NCBI RefSeq assembly: GCF_003693265.1 | Contig: NZ_RDRE01000005.1 | Location: 62,001 to 126,000, forward strand | Direction of reading: 5' to 3' | Length of the DNA: 64,000 nt | DNA from: Corynebacterium gottingense | Lineage (GTDB): Bacteria > Actinomycetota > Actinomycetes > Mycobacteriales > Mycobacteriaceae | Shown here: positions 16,793 through 27,764 of the stretch, piece after piece | Layout of the letters: the number at the start of each line of letters is the position of its first letter | How positions within the stretch are numbered: position 1 is the stretch's first letter | Program-made: the position numbers and the translations under genes | The notes under the pieces: model-generated | What the model was told of the DNA's origin: nothing | What the model saw: the letters and a program-made list of their open reading frames with translations, nothing else | Database searches by the model: none

Positions 16793-17528
16793 TGTTAAAC
16801 GGCGCCGGGTCGGAGGCGTTGTCGCCGATCACGGCGTGCAGGAAGTAGGACCCGGCCGGCACCGGCTGGCGGTTCTCGCACGCCTCCGGCGCGGACCCGG
16901 TGGCGGACCAGCGCGCCTCGAACCCGCGGGTCGCGCCCGGAGCGAACGTCTGCATCCCGCCGACGACGGGCTCGTAGCAGTCCGTGTCCGCCCAGACGCG
17001 CTCGTTGGTGCCCATCGCGTACACCTCGAAGCGCAGCTTCGCCTCGTCGAGGTTGATGTTGCAGTCCACGTCGGTGGGGTTGCGCACCTCCATGTACAGC
17101 ACCGGCTCCGTACCCGCCGGGTAGGACGGCTGGTTCGTCGTCGCCGTAATCTGGAGGTCCTTCAGCGAGCACTCGCCCGGGTTCGCGGGCGCGGCAGCGA
17201 CGCTCGGCTCGGAAGACGCTGTCTCGCTGGCAAAGCTGGCAGCGCTCGTGCCGGATTCTTCACCGGCGACGGTCTCGGTCGGCTCCGCCTTCGGCTTCTC
17301 CTCGCTGGGGCTCGGGCTGGCGGTCGCCTCGACCGAGCTGCTCGCCGTGTCGGCACCATCGCCGCCGGAGCGCGCCACCGCGGACAGGCCCCACACGATC
17401 AGCCCGACGAGGACCAGGAGCGCCACGAGGACGACCACGCGGCGTCGCATGTAGATCTCGGGCGGAAGCGGACGCTTCGGCGGGCGCTGGGCTGGTCGGC
17501 GCTGGTCGGTGGGGCGCTGGTAAGTCAT
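16785..17528 (-). CDS. Single-pass membrane protein with extracytoplasmic beta domain
   Basis: A 247-residue protein. It has a basic cytoplasmic N-terminus, one membrane segment (VVVLVALLVLVGLIVWGL, about residues 31-48), and an 80-residue Ser/Ala/Glu/Pro-rich linker. A folded outer domain then carries four cysteines (GECSL, VDCNIN, TDCYEP, EACENR). It sits where Rv3587c lies in mycobacteria, between radA and the carbonic anhydrase. Its stop overlaps the radA stop by 8 bases, so the two are convergent. The function is unknown. Confidence 0.82.
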   Translation of the reverse strand: MTYQRPTDQRRPAQRPPKRPLPPEIYMRRRVVVLVALLVLVGLIVWGLSAVARSGGDGADTASSSVEATASPSPSEEKPKAEPTETVAGEESGTSAASFASETASSEPSVAAAPANPGECSLKDLQITATTNQPSYPAGTEPVLYMEVRNPTDVDCNINLDEAKLRFEVYAMGTNERVWADTDCYEPVVGGMQTFAPGATRGFEARWSATGSAPEACENRQPVPAGSYFLHAVIGDNASDPAPFNIT

Positions 17529-17537
17529 GCCTTTACC

Positions 17538-18167
17538 TTAGCCACCGAAGTTCTCGTACACGGTCTCGACGCGGCCGTCCTCCAGGCGGTAGCGCGCGCC
17601 GACCAGGCCCACGGTGCCGTCGTCAATGCCCTTGCGCAGCGACGGGATCCGGTCGAGGAGGTGCGTTGCGGTGACGCGCGCGTGGGTGCGCTCGATTTCC
17701 GACGAATCCACGGGGCCGTCCGCCTGCGCCGTCAGCACGGAGGGAGCGATCTTTTCCACGAACACGCGGGTCAGGCCCGTGGGCAGCTTCGCACTGTTCA
17801 CGCCCTGGATCGCGGCGCCGACCGCGCCGCAACGCTCGTGCGACAGGAACAGGACCAGCGAGACGCCGAGGTCCTGCACCGCGAAGTCGACGGAGCCGGC
17901 GACGGAGGAGTCGATGCAGCCGCCTGCGTTGCGGATGACAAAGACGTCGCCGAAGCCGGCGTCGAGCAGCAGCTCGACCGGCACGCGCGAGTCGGAGCAG
18001 GCGATGACGGCCGCGACCGGGTTCTGGCCCGCGGTGAGCGACTGGCGGCGGGCCGTGTCGCGGTTCGGCGCCAGCGTCTCGTCGGTGGCGAAGCGCTCGT
18101 TGCCCTCCTTGAGCGCGGCCCAGACGTCGGTCGGAGTGGATGGGGTGGCTGTCGTTTGTTCAGTCAT
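17538..18167 (-). CDS. canB: Beta-class carbonic anhydrase
   Basis: Zinc enzyme interconverting CO2 and bicarbonate. Zinc ligands are in ACSDSRV (Cys, with the Asp-Arg pair) and SHERCGA (His and Cys), and IRNAGG is also typical. It is 209 residues, typical for the type. It follows the mycobacterial order membrane protein, canB, mutY, and is divergent from mutY with only 21 bases between start codons. Confidence 0.94.
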   Translation of the reverse strand: MTEQTTATPSTPTDVWAALKEGNERFATDETLAPNRDTARRQSLTAGQNPVAAVIACSDSRVPVELLLDAGFGDVFVIRNAGGCIDSSVAGSVDFAVQDLGVSLVLFLSHERCGAVGAAIQGVNSAKLPTGLTRVFVEKIAPSVLTAQADGPVDSSEIERTHARVTATHLLDRIPSLRKGIDDGTVGLVGARYRLEDGRVETVYENFGG

Positions 18168-18188
18168 GTGCCTATTCTGTCACTCATC

Positions 18189-19028
18189 GTGGATGAATCG
18201 AAGCAATATGAACATTTAATCGCCTGGTACGAGGCCAACGCGCGCGACCTGCCGTGGCGCGCCCCCGACACCACCGCCTGGGGCGTGCTGCTTTCCGAGG
18301 TCATGAGCCACCAAACCCAGGTCGACCGCGTCGCCCCGATTTGGCAGGAGTGGATCGCGCGCTGGCCCACCCCGGACGCCTTCGCGCAGGCGGGGGCGGA
18401 CGAGGTGCTGCGCGCCTGGGGCAACCTGGGGTACCCGCGGCGGGCGCTGCGGTTGCTGGAGTGCGCGCGGGTGATCGTCGATAAGCATGGCGGCGACGTG
18501 CCGGCGGACGTGGACGCGCTGCTCGCGCTGCCCGGCATCGGCGACTACACCGCGGGCGCCGTGGCCAACTTCGCGTACGGGCGCGACGTGCCGGTGGTGG
18601 ACACCAACGTGCGGCGCGTGCACGCGCGGGCGGTGCGCGGCGAGGCGACCGCGAAGCCGTCGAAGCGCGAGCTCACCGAGATCCCGCACGGGCCGCGGCT
18701 GTCGGTCGCGCTCATGGAGCTCGGGGCGCTCGTGTGCACCGCCCGCGACCCGCGCTGCGGCGAATGCCCGGTCGTCGACTGCGCGTGGCTCGCCGCCGGG
18801 AAGCCGCCGGCCGCGGAGAAGCCGCGCTCGCAGAAGTTCGCGGGCACCGACCGGCAGGTGCGCGGCAAAATCATGCGCCTGCTGCGCGAATCGACCGAGC
18901 CCGTGGAGCAGTCGCTTATCGACGCCACGTGGCACCACCCCGCACAAACCCACCGCGCCCTCTTCTCGCTGCTCGACGACGGGCTCGCGGTGCAGGACGA
19001 GGACGGTCGCTTCCGCCTGCCGCGGTAG
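18189..19028 (+). CDS. mutY: A/G-specific adenine DNA glycosylase MutY
   Basis: Base-excision enzyme that removes adenine opposite 8-oxoguanine. It has the catalytic Glu in SEVMSHQTQV, helix-hairpin-helix LPGIGDYTAGA, catalytic Asp in VVDTNVRRV, and the iron-sulfur cluster CTARDPRCGECPVVDC. The cluster spacing is C-x6-C-x2-C-x4-C, one residue shorter at the end than in E. coli. At 279 residues it lacks a full C-terminal NUDIX-like domain, as I recall for actinobacterial forms. It starts at a GTG very near the end of a short divergent promoter region, probably with a minimal leader. It holds one 13-mer (18915). Confidence 0.92.
   Translation: MDESKQYEHLIAWYEANARDLPWRAPDTTAWGVLLSEVMSHQTQVDRVAPIWQEWIARWPTPDAFAQAGADEVLRAWGNLGYPRRALRLLECARVIVDKHGGDVPADVDALLALPGIGDYTAGAVANFAYGRDVPVVDTNVRRVHARAVRGEATAKPSKRELTEIPHGPRLSVALMELGALVCTARDPRCGECPVVDCAWLAAGKPPAAEKPRSQKFAGTDRQVRGKIMRLLRESTEPVEQSLIDATWHHPAQTHRALFSLLDDGLAVQDEDGRFRLPR
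18915..18927 (+). repeat. Iterated 13-mer copy 5
   Basis: Perfect copy in mutY on the coding strand (LIDA), in the short C-terminal domain. A weaker 11-base relative lies at 18476-18486. Confidence 0.9.
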
Positions 19029-19043
19029 CGCTATATTCGAGCC

Positions 19044-19796
19044 ATGTTCGCAACCGCCTTCGCCATCTCGATGCTCGCCGGCCTGTCCACGGGCCTCGGC
19101 GGCGTCATCGTCGCGCTGAAAGGAAACATCGGCGACCGCTTCCTCGCAGGCTCGCTTGGGTTCTCTGCGGGCGTCATGGTCTACATCTCGCTCGTGGAGC
19201 TGCTGCCGGAGGCGATGGACTCGCTGCGCAGCGGCTGGACCGCGATCGCGGCGTTCTTCGCGGGCGTGGCCCTCATCGCCGTCATCGACCGGCTCGTGCC
19301 CGACGACATCAACCCGCACGAGCCGGAGACGTCGGGCGCGACCGGCGCGCTGCGCCGCGCGGGCGTGCTTACCGCCATCGCCATCGCGCTGCACAACTTC
19401 CCCGAGGGCTTCGCCACCTTCATGGCCGCCTACACCGACCCCGTTCTCGCCGTCCCGATCGCCATCGCCATCGCGCTGCACAACATCCCGGAGGGCGTCG
19501 CCGTTGCCGTGCCCCTGTCGCGCGGCACCGGCAATCGGTGGCGCGCCGCCGGCTGGGCCACCCTGTCCGGCCTGGCGGAGCCGCTCGGCGCGCTCGTCGG
19601 CTTCGCTCTCATCGCCCCGTTCATGGGCCCGCAGACGATGGGGCTGTCGTACGCCGCCGTGGCGGGGATCATGGTGTTTATTAGCATCGACAAGCTGATG
19701 CCCAGCGCGATCCAGACCGGCCACCACCACACGTCCGTCTACTGGATGATGGGCGGAATGGGGTTAATGGCTGCCAGCCTGCTCATGTTGGCCTAG
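19044..19796 (+). CDS. zupT: ZIP-family zinc transporter ZupT
   Basis: Membrane metal importer of 250 residues with eight predicted helices. The two signature metal-binding helices carry HNFPEGFA and HNIPEGVA, and the N-terminal helix contains LGGVIVALKG. The C-terminal region has a TGHHHTS histidine patch. It follows mutY by 15 bases in the same direction. It is a second zinc route in the window besides the znu operon; no Zur-like palindrome is visible before it. Confidence 0.92.
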   Translation: MFATAFAISMLAGLSTGLGGVIVALKGNIGDRFLAGSLGFSAGVMVYISLVELLPEAMDSLRSGWTAIAAFFAGVALIAVIDRLVPDDINPHEPETSGATGALRRAGVLTAIAIALHNFPEGFATFMAAYTDPVLAVPIAIAIALHNIPEGVAVAVPLSRGTGNRWRAAGWATLSGLAEPLGALVGFALIAPFMGPQTMGLSYAAVAGIMVFISIDKLMPSAIQTGHHHTSVYWMMGGMGLMAASLLMLA

Positions 19797-19806
19797 CATC
19801 AGCCTG

Positions 19807-21117
19807 GTGAAGACCACTACATTCATCGTTCCGGCCGCGGCGGTGGCGCTGGTGTGCGCGGGGAGTCCGGTGGCGGGGGCGTCGATAAGCGAACCGCCCG
19901 GAACACTCCTGAGCACCGCCGACGTGCCGGCCAGCGACGGCCAGCGCATCCGCTACACCACCCAGAACGAGGCCGGCGAGACCGTCGAAGTCTCCGGCGC
20001 GCTCTACGACACGCCCAACGCGCGCGGCCTCATCGCCGTCGCCCCCGGCACGCGCGGCATGGCGGACCACTGCGCGCCGTCGGCGGGCGAGGCGATGCTC
20101 TCGTCCATCAAGGACGGCTCGATCGGCATCAACTACGAGGCGCCGATCGTGGGCACGCTCATCGACGCCGGCTACCGCGTCGTGGTCACCGACTACATCG
20201 GCCTCGGCACCCCCGGCACCCACACGTACCTCAACCGGATCGAGCAGGGCCACGCGCTTATCGACGCCGCCCGCGCCACCGCCCACGACGACGAAGCCAT
20301 CGCGTTTTGGGGCTACTCCCAGGGCGGGGGCGCCTCCGCCGCGGCCGCCGAGCTTGTCGCCGACTACGCGCCCGAGCTCGACGTGCGCGCCACCTTCGCC
20401 GGCGCACCGCCCGCCGACCCGTTGGCCGTGATGGAGCAGGGCAGCACCGGGATGCTCGAAACCGTCGTGGGCTACTCCACGATCAGCTACGCGTCGACCT
20501 ACCCCGACTTCCGCGAGGCGCTCGAGGAGCACCTCACCGACGAGGGCCGCCGCTGGTTCGCCGCGCTGGAGAAGTCCTGCATCACCGACCCGCCGATCCC
20601 CCACGGCGACCTGTTCGTAGGCGGCGAGACCCTCACCGAGCTCGTGCTCACCGACGACCGCTTCATCCGCACCCTCAACCACAACAAACTCGGCACCGTC
20701 CCCGTCAGCGCGCCGATCATGGTGATGACCAACCCGGATGACGACCTCGTGCCCGAGCAGCAAGCCACGCAGCTGGCGCGCGACTACGAGGCGCTCGGCT
20801 CCGACGTGGAGTACCGCCTCCTGTCGGTCCCCGGCACGAAGACGGCACCGCTGTCCTCCGGCAGCTCGCTCGCACCTTTCGACGACGCCGACGCCCTCAC
20901 CCGCTTGAGCTCCTACCCCATCTCCAACATGCCGGTCGCGGGCCACGCCGCCCCGATCGTGCTCAACGCCGGCGACGCCCTGGCGTGGCTCGCCGACTAC
21001 ATGCCGCCGAAAAAAATCGACGCCACCCGCGTTGCGGTGACGTCGATTTTGGCGGTGCTCGCGGTCCTTGCGGGCGTCGGCTCCGTGCTGGCGCCGAGCC
21101 TGCGCGGACTGGCTTAG
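19807..21117 (+). CDS. Secreted or membrane-anchored lipase/esterase (LIP family)
   Basis: Alpha/beta hydrolase of the secretory lipase family (PF03583-like), 436 residues. It has a signal peptide (to about residue 25), nucleophile Ser in FWGYSQGGG, a likely catalytic Asp in TNPDDDLVP and a likely His in AGHAAPIVL, then a C-terminal membrane segment (VAVTSILAVLAVLAGVGSVLA). It starts at a GTG 7 bases after a TAGCAT hexamer, so the mRNA is probably leaderless. It contains two opposite copies of the 13-mer (19878 and 20256). The substrate is unknown; lipophilic corynebacteria use such enzymes on host lipids. Confidence 0.87.
   Translation: MKTTTFIVPAAAVALVCAGSPVAGASISEPPGTLLSTADVPASDGQRIRYTTQNEAGETVEVSGALYDTPNARGLIAVAPGTRGMADHCAPSAGEAMLSSIKDGSIGINYEAPIVGTLIDAGYRVVVTDYIGLGTPGTHTYLNRIEQGHALIDAARATAHDDEAIAFWGYSQGGGASAAAAELVADYAPELDVRATFAGAPPADPLAVMEQGSTGMLETVVGYSTISYASTYPDFREALEEHLTDEGRRWFAALEKSCITDPPIPHGDLFVGGETLTELVLTDDRFIRTLNHNKLGTVPVSAPIMVMTNPDDDLVPEQQATQLARDYEALGSDVEYRLLSVPGTKTAPLSSGSSLAPFDDADALTRLSSYPISNMPVAGHAAPIVLNAGDALAWLADYMPPKKIDATRVAVTSILAVLAVLAGVGSVLAPSLRGLA
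19878..19890 (-). repeat. Iterated 13-mer copy 6
   Basis: Perfect copy in the lipase gene, against the coding strand, read as ASIS; a G run precedes it on +. Confidence 0.9.
20256..20268 (+). repeat. Iterated 13-mer copy 7
   Basis: Perfect copy in the same lipase gene, with the coding strand (LIDA), 378 bases from copy 6 and opposite to it. Confidence 0.9.
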
Positions 21118-21123
21118 ACCGGC

Positions 21124-23856
<2,733 letters not shown>

Positions 23857-23919
23857 GGTGTGCCCCTTCTTGTCGTGAGTTTTCACCTACTCTAACGCGC
23901 CACAGCCCCAATCCATCCC

Positions 23920-23940
23920 GTGTTCGCCACTGGCGAACAC
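23920..23940. promoter_or_regulatory. ClgR-like operator upstream of clpC
   Basis: A perfect 21-base inverted repeat, GTGTTCGCCA-C-TGGCGAACAC in outline, containing CGC-N5-GCG. That is the core of the ClgR site known from corynebacterial clp promoters. It lies about 25 bases upstream of the TAGAGT -10 of clpC, where an activator would bind. Confidence 0.7.
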
Positions 23941-24059
23941 GCAAACCCCCAACCCTATTTAGACGCACCAAACCGGCCCGCGGTTCCCTCCCGGGCCGAA
24001 AATGGGTGAATCCTCACAACCCATTGTTTCCCCAGCTCAGGGCCGGTAACGTGGCTGCC

Positions 24060-25088
24060 ATGAACGCACTGGCAGACCTCGTATCCATCGACCGCCGCGG
24101 CATGCAACTTGTCGCGGCGGCCGCTGGCATGACCCTCGAGGACCTCACCGGACTCGGCCTGCCACGCGACCGCGCCCGCCAACTCCACACCGCCGCAACC
24201 GTACTGTGCGGCACAACCAGCCACACCGCCTACCAACGCCGCGCCCACACCGGCGCCGCAACCAACCAGCACCGCCTGGACACCCTCGCCTACATCGCCC
24301 GCAGCGCCCGCACCATCACCGACACCACCGCCCGCTGGACCTACATCGACACCCTGTGCAACACCCCCGGCGATTTAACCCACATCACCCGCGTTGCCAA
24401 CGAACTGAAAGCCGAACTCCAGCCCGCACCCCCGCGCCCCGAAAAAGTTCGCGTGACCCACCACGGCGACGGCATGGCCACCCTGCGCATCACCGGGCCC
24501 GCCCTGGCCATCCAAGGCGTCTACGACGCGGCAAACAACAACATCACCGGCTGGCTGGCAAACGACTGCCCCAAAGCGGACTACCTCGTACGCGTTACCG
24601 CCAACCTGGACCTCGGCGACTACCAGCGCATCATCGCCGGCACGGGTGACGACGTTGAGGTCCACTTCGCCAACGGGGTGATCACCACCGGGGAAGAATT
24701 CGTGCGCATGCAACTCGATGAGCTTGGCAGCATCATCCTCATCGGCACAATGGACGGGCCAGTCAACGCCTACAACGCGCGTTTTGCCTCGGCGAAACAC
24801 CGCGAGATCATGCTTGCCGACGCCACCACGTGCACCTGGAAAGACTGCACCGTACCAGCCACACGCTGCCAGGCGCACCACATGAGCGAACACCGCCACG
24901 GCGGCGATACCACGCCCGCGAACCTTGGTTGGTTGTGCCAGTACCACAACTCGCAGGCCGCGACCGGCGCCCGGGGCCACACCGAACGGCGGGACGGACA
25001 GATCTATTACGTCTCGCCATACGGAAACGCCACCCCCACCGGCACCGACCACACCGCCCGCGCGCCCAGCCGCAAACCGCCGGACTGA
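24060..25088 (+). CDS. HNH endonuclease-domain protein (DUF222/13E12-like)
   Basis: A protein of about 342 residues. The long N-terminal helical region (IDRRGMQLVAAAAGM...) resembles the DUF222-type proteins common in actinobacteria. The C-terminal HNH module contains CTWKDCTVPATRCQAHHMSEH, then GGDTTPANLGWLCQYHNSQ, with paired Cys and the His-Asn-His order. Such proteins are often multicopy; the role is unknown, with DNA cleavage inferred. The frame opens at a GTG (24006), but the ATG at 24060 (MNALADLVSID) fits the family start better. It is isolated between clpC (divergent) and ptsI (convergent). Confidence 0.78.
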   Translation: MNALADLVSIDRRGMQLVAAAAGMTLEDLTGLGLPRDRARQLHTAATVLCGTTSHTAYQRRAHTGAATNQHRLDTLAYIARSARTITDTTARWTYIDTLCNTPGDLTHITRVANELKAELQPAPPRPEKVRVTHHGDGMATLRITGPALAIQGVYDAANNNITGWLANDCPKADYLVRVTANLDLGDYQRIIAGTGDDVEVHFANGVITTGEEFVRMQLDELGSIILIGTMDGPVNAYNARFASAKHREIMLADATTCTWKDCTVPATRCQAHHMSEHRHGGDTTPANLGWLCQYHNSQAATGARGHTERRDGQIYYVSPYGNATPTGTDHTARAPSRKPPD

Positions 25089-25103
25089 CCCCCCAACGCA
25101 AAA

Positions 25104-25134
25104 GCCCGCGCGCCAGCAACTCTGGCGCGCGGGC
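25104..25134 (-). terminator. Terminator between HNH gene and ptsI
   Basis: A perfect 13-base-pair stem (GCCCGCGCGCCAG and its complement) with a 5-base loop, followed on the minus strand by TTTT. It serves ptsI and, without a strong T run, perhaps the HNH gene in the other direction. Confidence 0.8.
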
Positions 25135-25152
25135 AAGCATGCCCGGAAGGCG

Positions 25153-26838
25153 TTACAGCAGGTCGCGGAGCACCGGATCCGCGATCTTCAGCACGTTCTC
25201 GCGCGCTTCCTTCGCGGTCGGGGCGTCGACAGCGTAGTTGGCCATCTGGCGGCAGGTGTCCATGTCGTGCAGGCGCAGCGCGGCGCGCACCGCGTTCACC
25301 TTCGTCGGGGCCATGGACAGCGAGGTGATGCCCAGGCCGACAAGCACGAGCGCCATCAGCGGGTCGCCGCCGGCCTCGCCGCACACGCCGACCGTCTTGC
25401 CGGTGGCGTAGCCGCCCATGCCGGTCGCCTTGATCATGTTCAGCACCGGCGGCTGCCACGGACTGAGCAGCTCCGCAAGCTCACCCTGCATGCGGTCGGC
25501 GGCCATCGTGTACTGGGACAGGTCGTTGGTGCCGATGGAGGCGAAGTCTGCAATGCTCAGCACGTGCCCGGCGCGGATCGCCGCCGCCGGGGTCTCCACC
25601 ATGATGCCCACCTTGGGCAGCCCGTAACCGCGGGCCTTGTCGCAGAACCACTGGGTCTCCTCCACCGTGGCGACCATCGGCGCCATGACCCACAGCTCGG
25701 CCTCCGGCACATTGGCGTGGGCATTGGCCAGCGCCTGCAGCTGGTCGTTGAGCAGGTCCTCGCGGACCATGGACAGGCGCAGCCCGCGGCGGCCCAGCGC
25801 CGGGTTCTCTTCCTCGCCGAGGTCGGCAAAGCTCAGCGGCTTGTCCGCGCCCGCGTCCAGGGTGCGCACGACCACGCGGCGCTTGCCAAAGGCACGCAGC
25901 ACCCGGGTGTAGGTCTCGGTCTGCTCGTCCACGGTCGGCGCTGAGTCGCGGTCCAGGAACAGGAACTCGGTGCGGAACAGGCCGGAGCCTTCCAGGTCGA
26001 ACTTGGAGGCCTTCTCCGCGTCCTCCGCGGTACCGATGTTGGCCAGCAGCTTCACCTTGTAGCCGTCGCGGGTCGCGCCCTCGCCGGACGAGCCGGCCAG
26101 CGCCTCCGCGCGGCGGCGGGAGCGCTCCTCCAGCTCGTTCACGTCGGAGTCGGAGGGGGCGACGATGACTTCGCCGACGCCGCCGTCGATGGCGAGCGGG
26201 GTGGCGTCGTCAATCGCCCCAAGGATGCCCTTGACCTGCACGGTCGCCGGGATGCCCAGCTGCGCGGCCAGGATCGCGGTGTGCGAGGTCGCGCCGCCAC
26301 CCTCGGTGACGATGCCCAGCACGCGCTCCGGGTCGAGCGTCGCAGTCTCGGCGGGCGCGAGGTCGTGGGCGACGAGGATCGACGGCTCGGCGAAGTCCGG
26401 CACGCCCGGCTCCGGCAGGCCGCGCACGCGCGCGGTGGCACGGTCGCGGATGTCGTACAGGTCGGTCACGCGCTCCGCCATGTAGCCGCCGAGCTTGCGC
26501 AGCTTCCCGGCATAGACCTCGACGGCGTCGTGGATCGCGTGCGTAACGCCGGTGCCCTTCTTCAGCTCCTTCTCGATGCCGCGGATCAGCCCACGGTCCG
26601 TCGCCAGCGTCGCGGTCGCCTCCAGCACCTGCTTCGACGTCGCGGAGTTCGCATGCTCGGCGCGCTGCTTCAGGGACTCCGCCACCTCCTGCAGCGCCGC
26701 CTTGACGCGCTCGCTGTCGCCCTCGACGGCGGCCGGCTCGTTGTCGTCCACGCCGACGGCGGGCCTCACAACTGCAAGCGGGCCGGATGCGGTGCCGGCG
26801 GACACTCCGATTCCGTAGAGAACAGTGCGGTTGGTCAT
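25153..26838 (-). CDS. ptsI: Phosphoenolpyruvate-protein phosphotransferase, PTS enzyme I
   Basis: General PTS enzyme that takes phosphate from PEP and passes it to HPr. The phospho-histidine is in GGGATSHTAILA (about residue 187). The PEP-binding TIM barrel has FRTEFLFLDR, the GTNDLSQY motif and CGEAGGDP. It is 561 residues from the ATG at 26838, spaced 6 bases from AAGGA; the in-frame ATG at 26844 is too close. It is last in the order EIIBCA, antiterminator, EI, all on the minus strand. No HPr gene is in the window. Confidence 0.95.
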   Translation of the reverse strand: MTNRTVLYGIGVSAGTASGPLAVVRPAVGVDDNEPAAVEGDSERVKAALQEVAESLKQRAEHANSATSKQVLEATATLATDRGLIRGIEKELKKGTGVTHAIHDAVEVYAGKLRKLGGYMAERVTDLYDIRDRATARVRGLPEPGVPDFAEPSILVAHDLAPAETATLDPERVLGIVTEGGGATSHTAILAAQLGIPATVQVKGILGAIDDATPLAIDGGVGEVIVAPSDSDVNELEERSRRRAEALAGSSGEGATRDGYKVKLLANIGTAEDAEKASKFDLEGSGLFRTEFLFLDRDSAPTVDEQTETYTRVLRAFGKRRVVVRTLDAGADKPLSFADLGEEENPALGRRGLRLSMVREDLLNDQLQALANAHANVPEAELWVMAPMVATVEETQWFCDKARGYGLPKVGIMVETPAAAIRAGHVLSIADFASIGTNDLSQYTMAADRMQGELAELLSPWQPPVLNMIKATGMGGYATGKTVGVCGEAGGDPLMALVLVGLGITSLSMAPTKVNAVRAALRLHDMDTCRQMANYAVDAPTAKEARENVLKIADPVLRDLL

Positions 26839-26869
26839 GGTCATTCCTTTCGCTAGTCCGCCCCCGACA

Positions 26870-27700
26870 CTACTCGTCCGCCTGCGCCTCCTGCAGCCTG
26901 GCGACGTGAAGCCCCAGGTACGCGACTTCGTCGTCAGTCAGCTCGCGCCCGAACCGCAGCTCAACCACCTGCGCGACCTTCCGCGCTACCTCCATCTCGG
27001 CGGGGTACGCGCGCAGCAGCTCGCGCGTCAGCGGCGAATTCCCGTGGTCCAGCTGCGCCCCGCGCTCCAGCCGCACGAAGAGGTACCTCGCATGCGTGAT
27101 GAAGCGGGCAGTGCTTATCGACGCCACGTCCACCCCCTCACCCCATTCAGCCCCAATCACGTCCAGCATCTGCTGGATCACGCCCGTCATGCGGTACGTG
27201 TGCGCCAAGTCGCCGGTGTTGAACCCCGCGTTGACCAGGTGGAGGGTGAGCGCCGTCGCCTCCTCGGGCGGGAGCGGCGCGTCGAGCCGCCGGTTGATTG
27301 CGGCGAGCAGCCGCTCCCCCTGCGCCGCCTCCTCAGGGTAGAGGTGCGTGACCTCAGCGCGCAGCGGGTACTCCACGGTGGTGCCCGCCTCCGCGCGCTC
27401 GGCGGCGCCGCCGATGTGGTCCGCGATGGCGGTCACCAGGGTCAGCCGTGGATTCACACCGATCTCTTCGAGGGCGGCCGCGGCATCGTCGACCGCCCGG
27501 GCCGGTAGCCCTGCGATCATTTCGCCTGCGTCGTTGGGGTCGCGGCCGTCGATAGGCACGAAGATGCGCTGTACCTTGGCCTCGTCGAGCGCGTCGCCCT
27601 GCTTGATCTTGAAGCCCACGCCACGGCCGGTGACCACGACCGGCTCGTCGCCGCGGCGGGCGAGCACGACGTTGTTGTTAAACACGCGCAGGACTTGCAT
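26870..27700 (-). CDS. BglG/LicT-family transcriptional antiterminator
   Basis: RNA-binding regulator of 276 residues. The N-terminal CAT domain (QVLRVFNNNVVLARRGDEPVVV...GVGFKIKQGD) binds an RNA antiterminator. Two PTS regulation domains follow, with conserved His in DHIGG and THLYPEE and, in the second, ITHARYLFVRL and LDHGN. When its PTS substrate is present it should bind the RAT at 29875-29909 and let transcription pass the adjacent terminator. It lies between the EIIBCA gene and ptsI. One 13-mer (27113) is present against the coding strand, giving ASIS. Confidence 0.92.
   Translation of the reverse strand: MQVLRVFNNNVVLARRGDEPVVVTGRGVGFKIKQGDALDEAKVQRIFVPIDGRDPNDAGEMIAGLPARAVDDAAAALEEIGVNPRLTLVTAIADHIGGAAERAEAGTTVEYPLRAEVTHLYPEEAAQGERLLAAINRRLDAPLPPEEATALTLHLVNAGFNTGDLAHTYRMTGVIQQMLDVIGAEWGEGVDVASISTARFITHARYLFVRLERGAQLDHGNSPLTRELLRAYPAEMEVARKVAQVVELRFGRELTDDEVAYLGLHVARLQEAQADE
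27113..27125 (+). repeat. Iterated 13-mer copy 8
   Basis: Perfect copy in the antiterminator gene, against its coding strand (ASIS), followed by a C-rich stretch. Confidence 0.9.
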
Positions 27701-27714
27701 GCCCTAAGCGTAAC

Positions 27715-27746
27715 GCGCCCGCCGCGGGATCTTCCGCTGCGGGCGC
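27715..27746. terminator. Hairpin between the EIIBCA and antiterminator genes
   Basis: Arms GCGCCCGC and GCGGGCGC with a 16-base loop, in the 64-base gap. There is no T run, so it may be a partial attenuator or mRNA stabiliser, not a full terminator. Confidence 0.4.
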
Positions 27747-27764
27747 GCTGTGGCTGAGTGGGCC

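Noticed and set aside
16689-18188. Long + frame upstream of mutY
   Set aside because: It is antisense to the membrane protein and carbonic anhydrase genes; only the part from GTG 18189 has MutY motifs.
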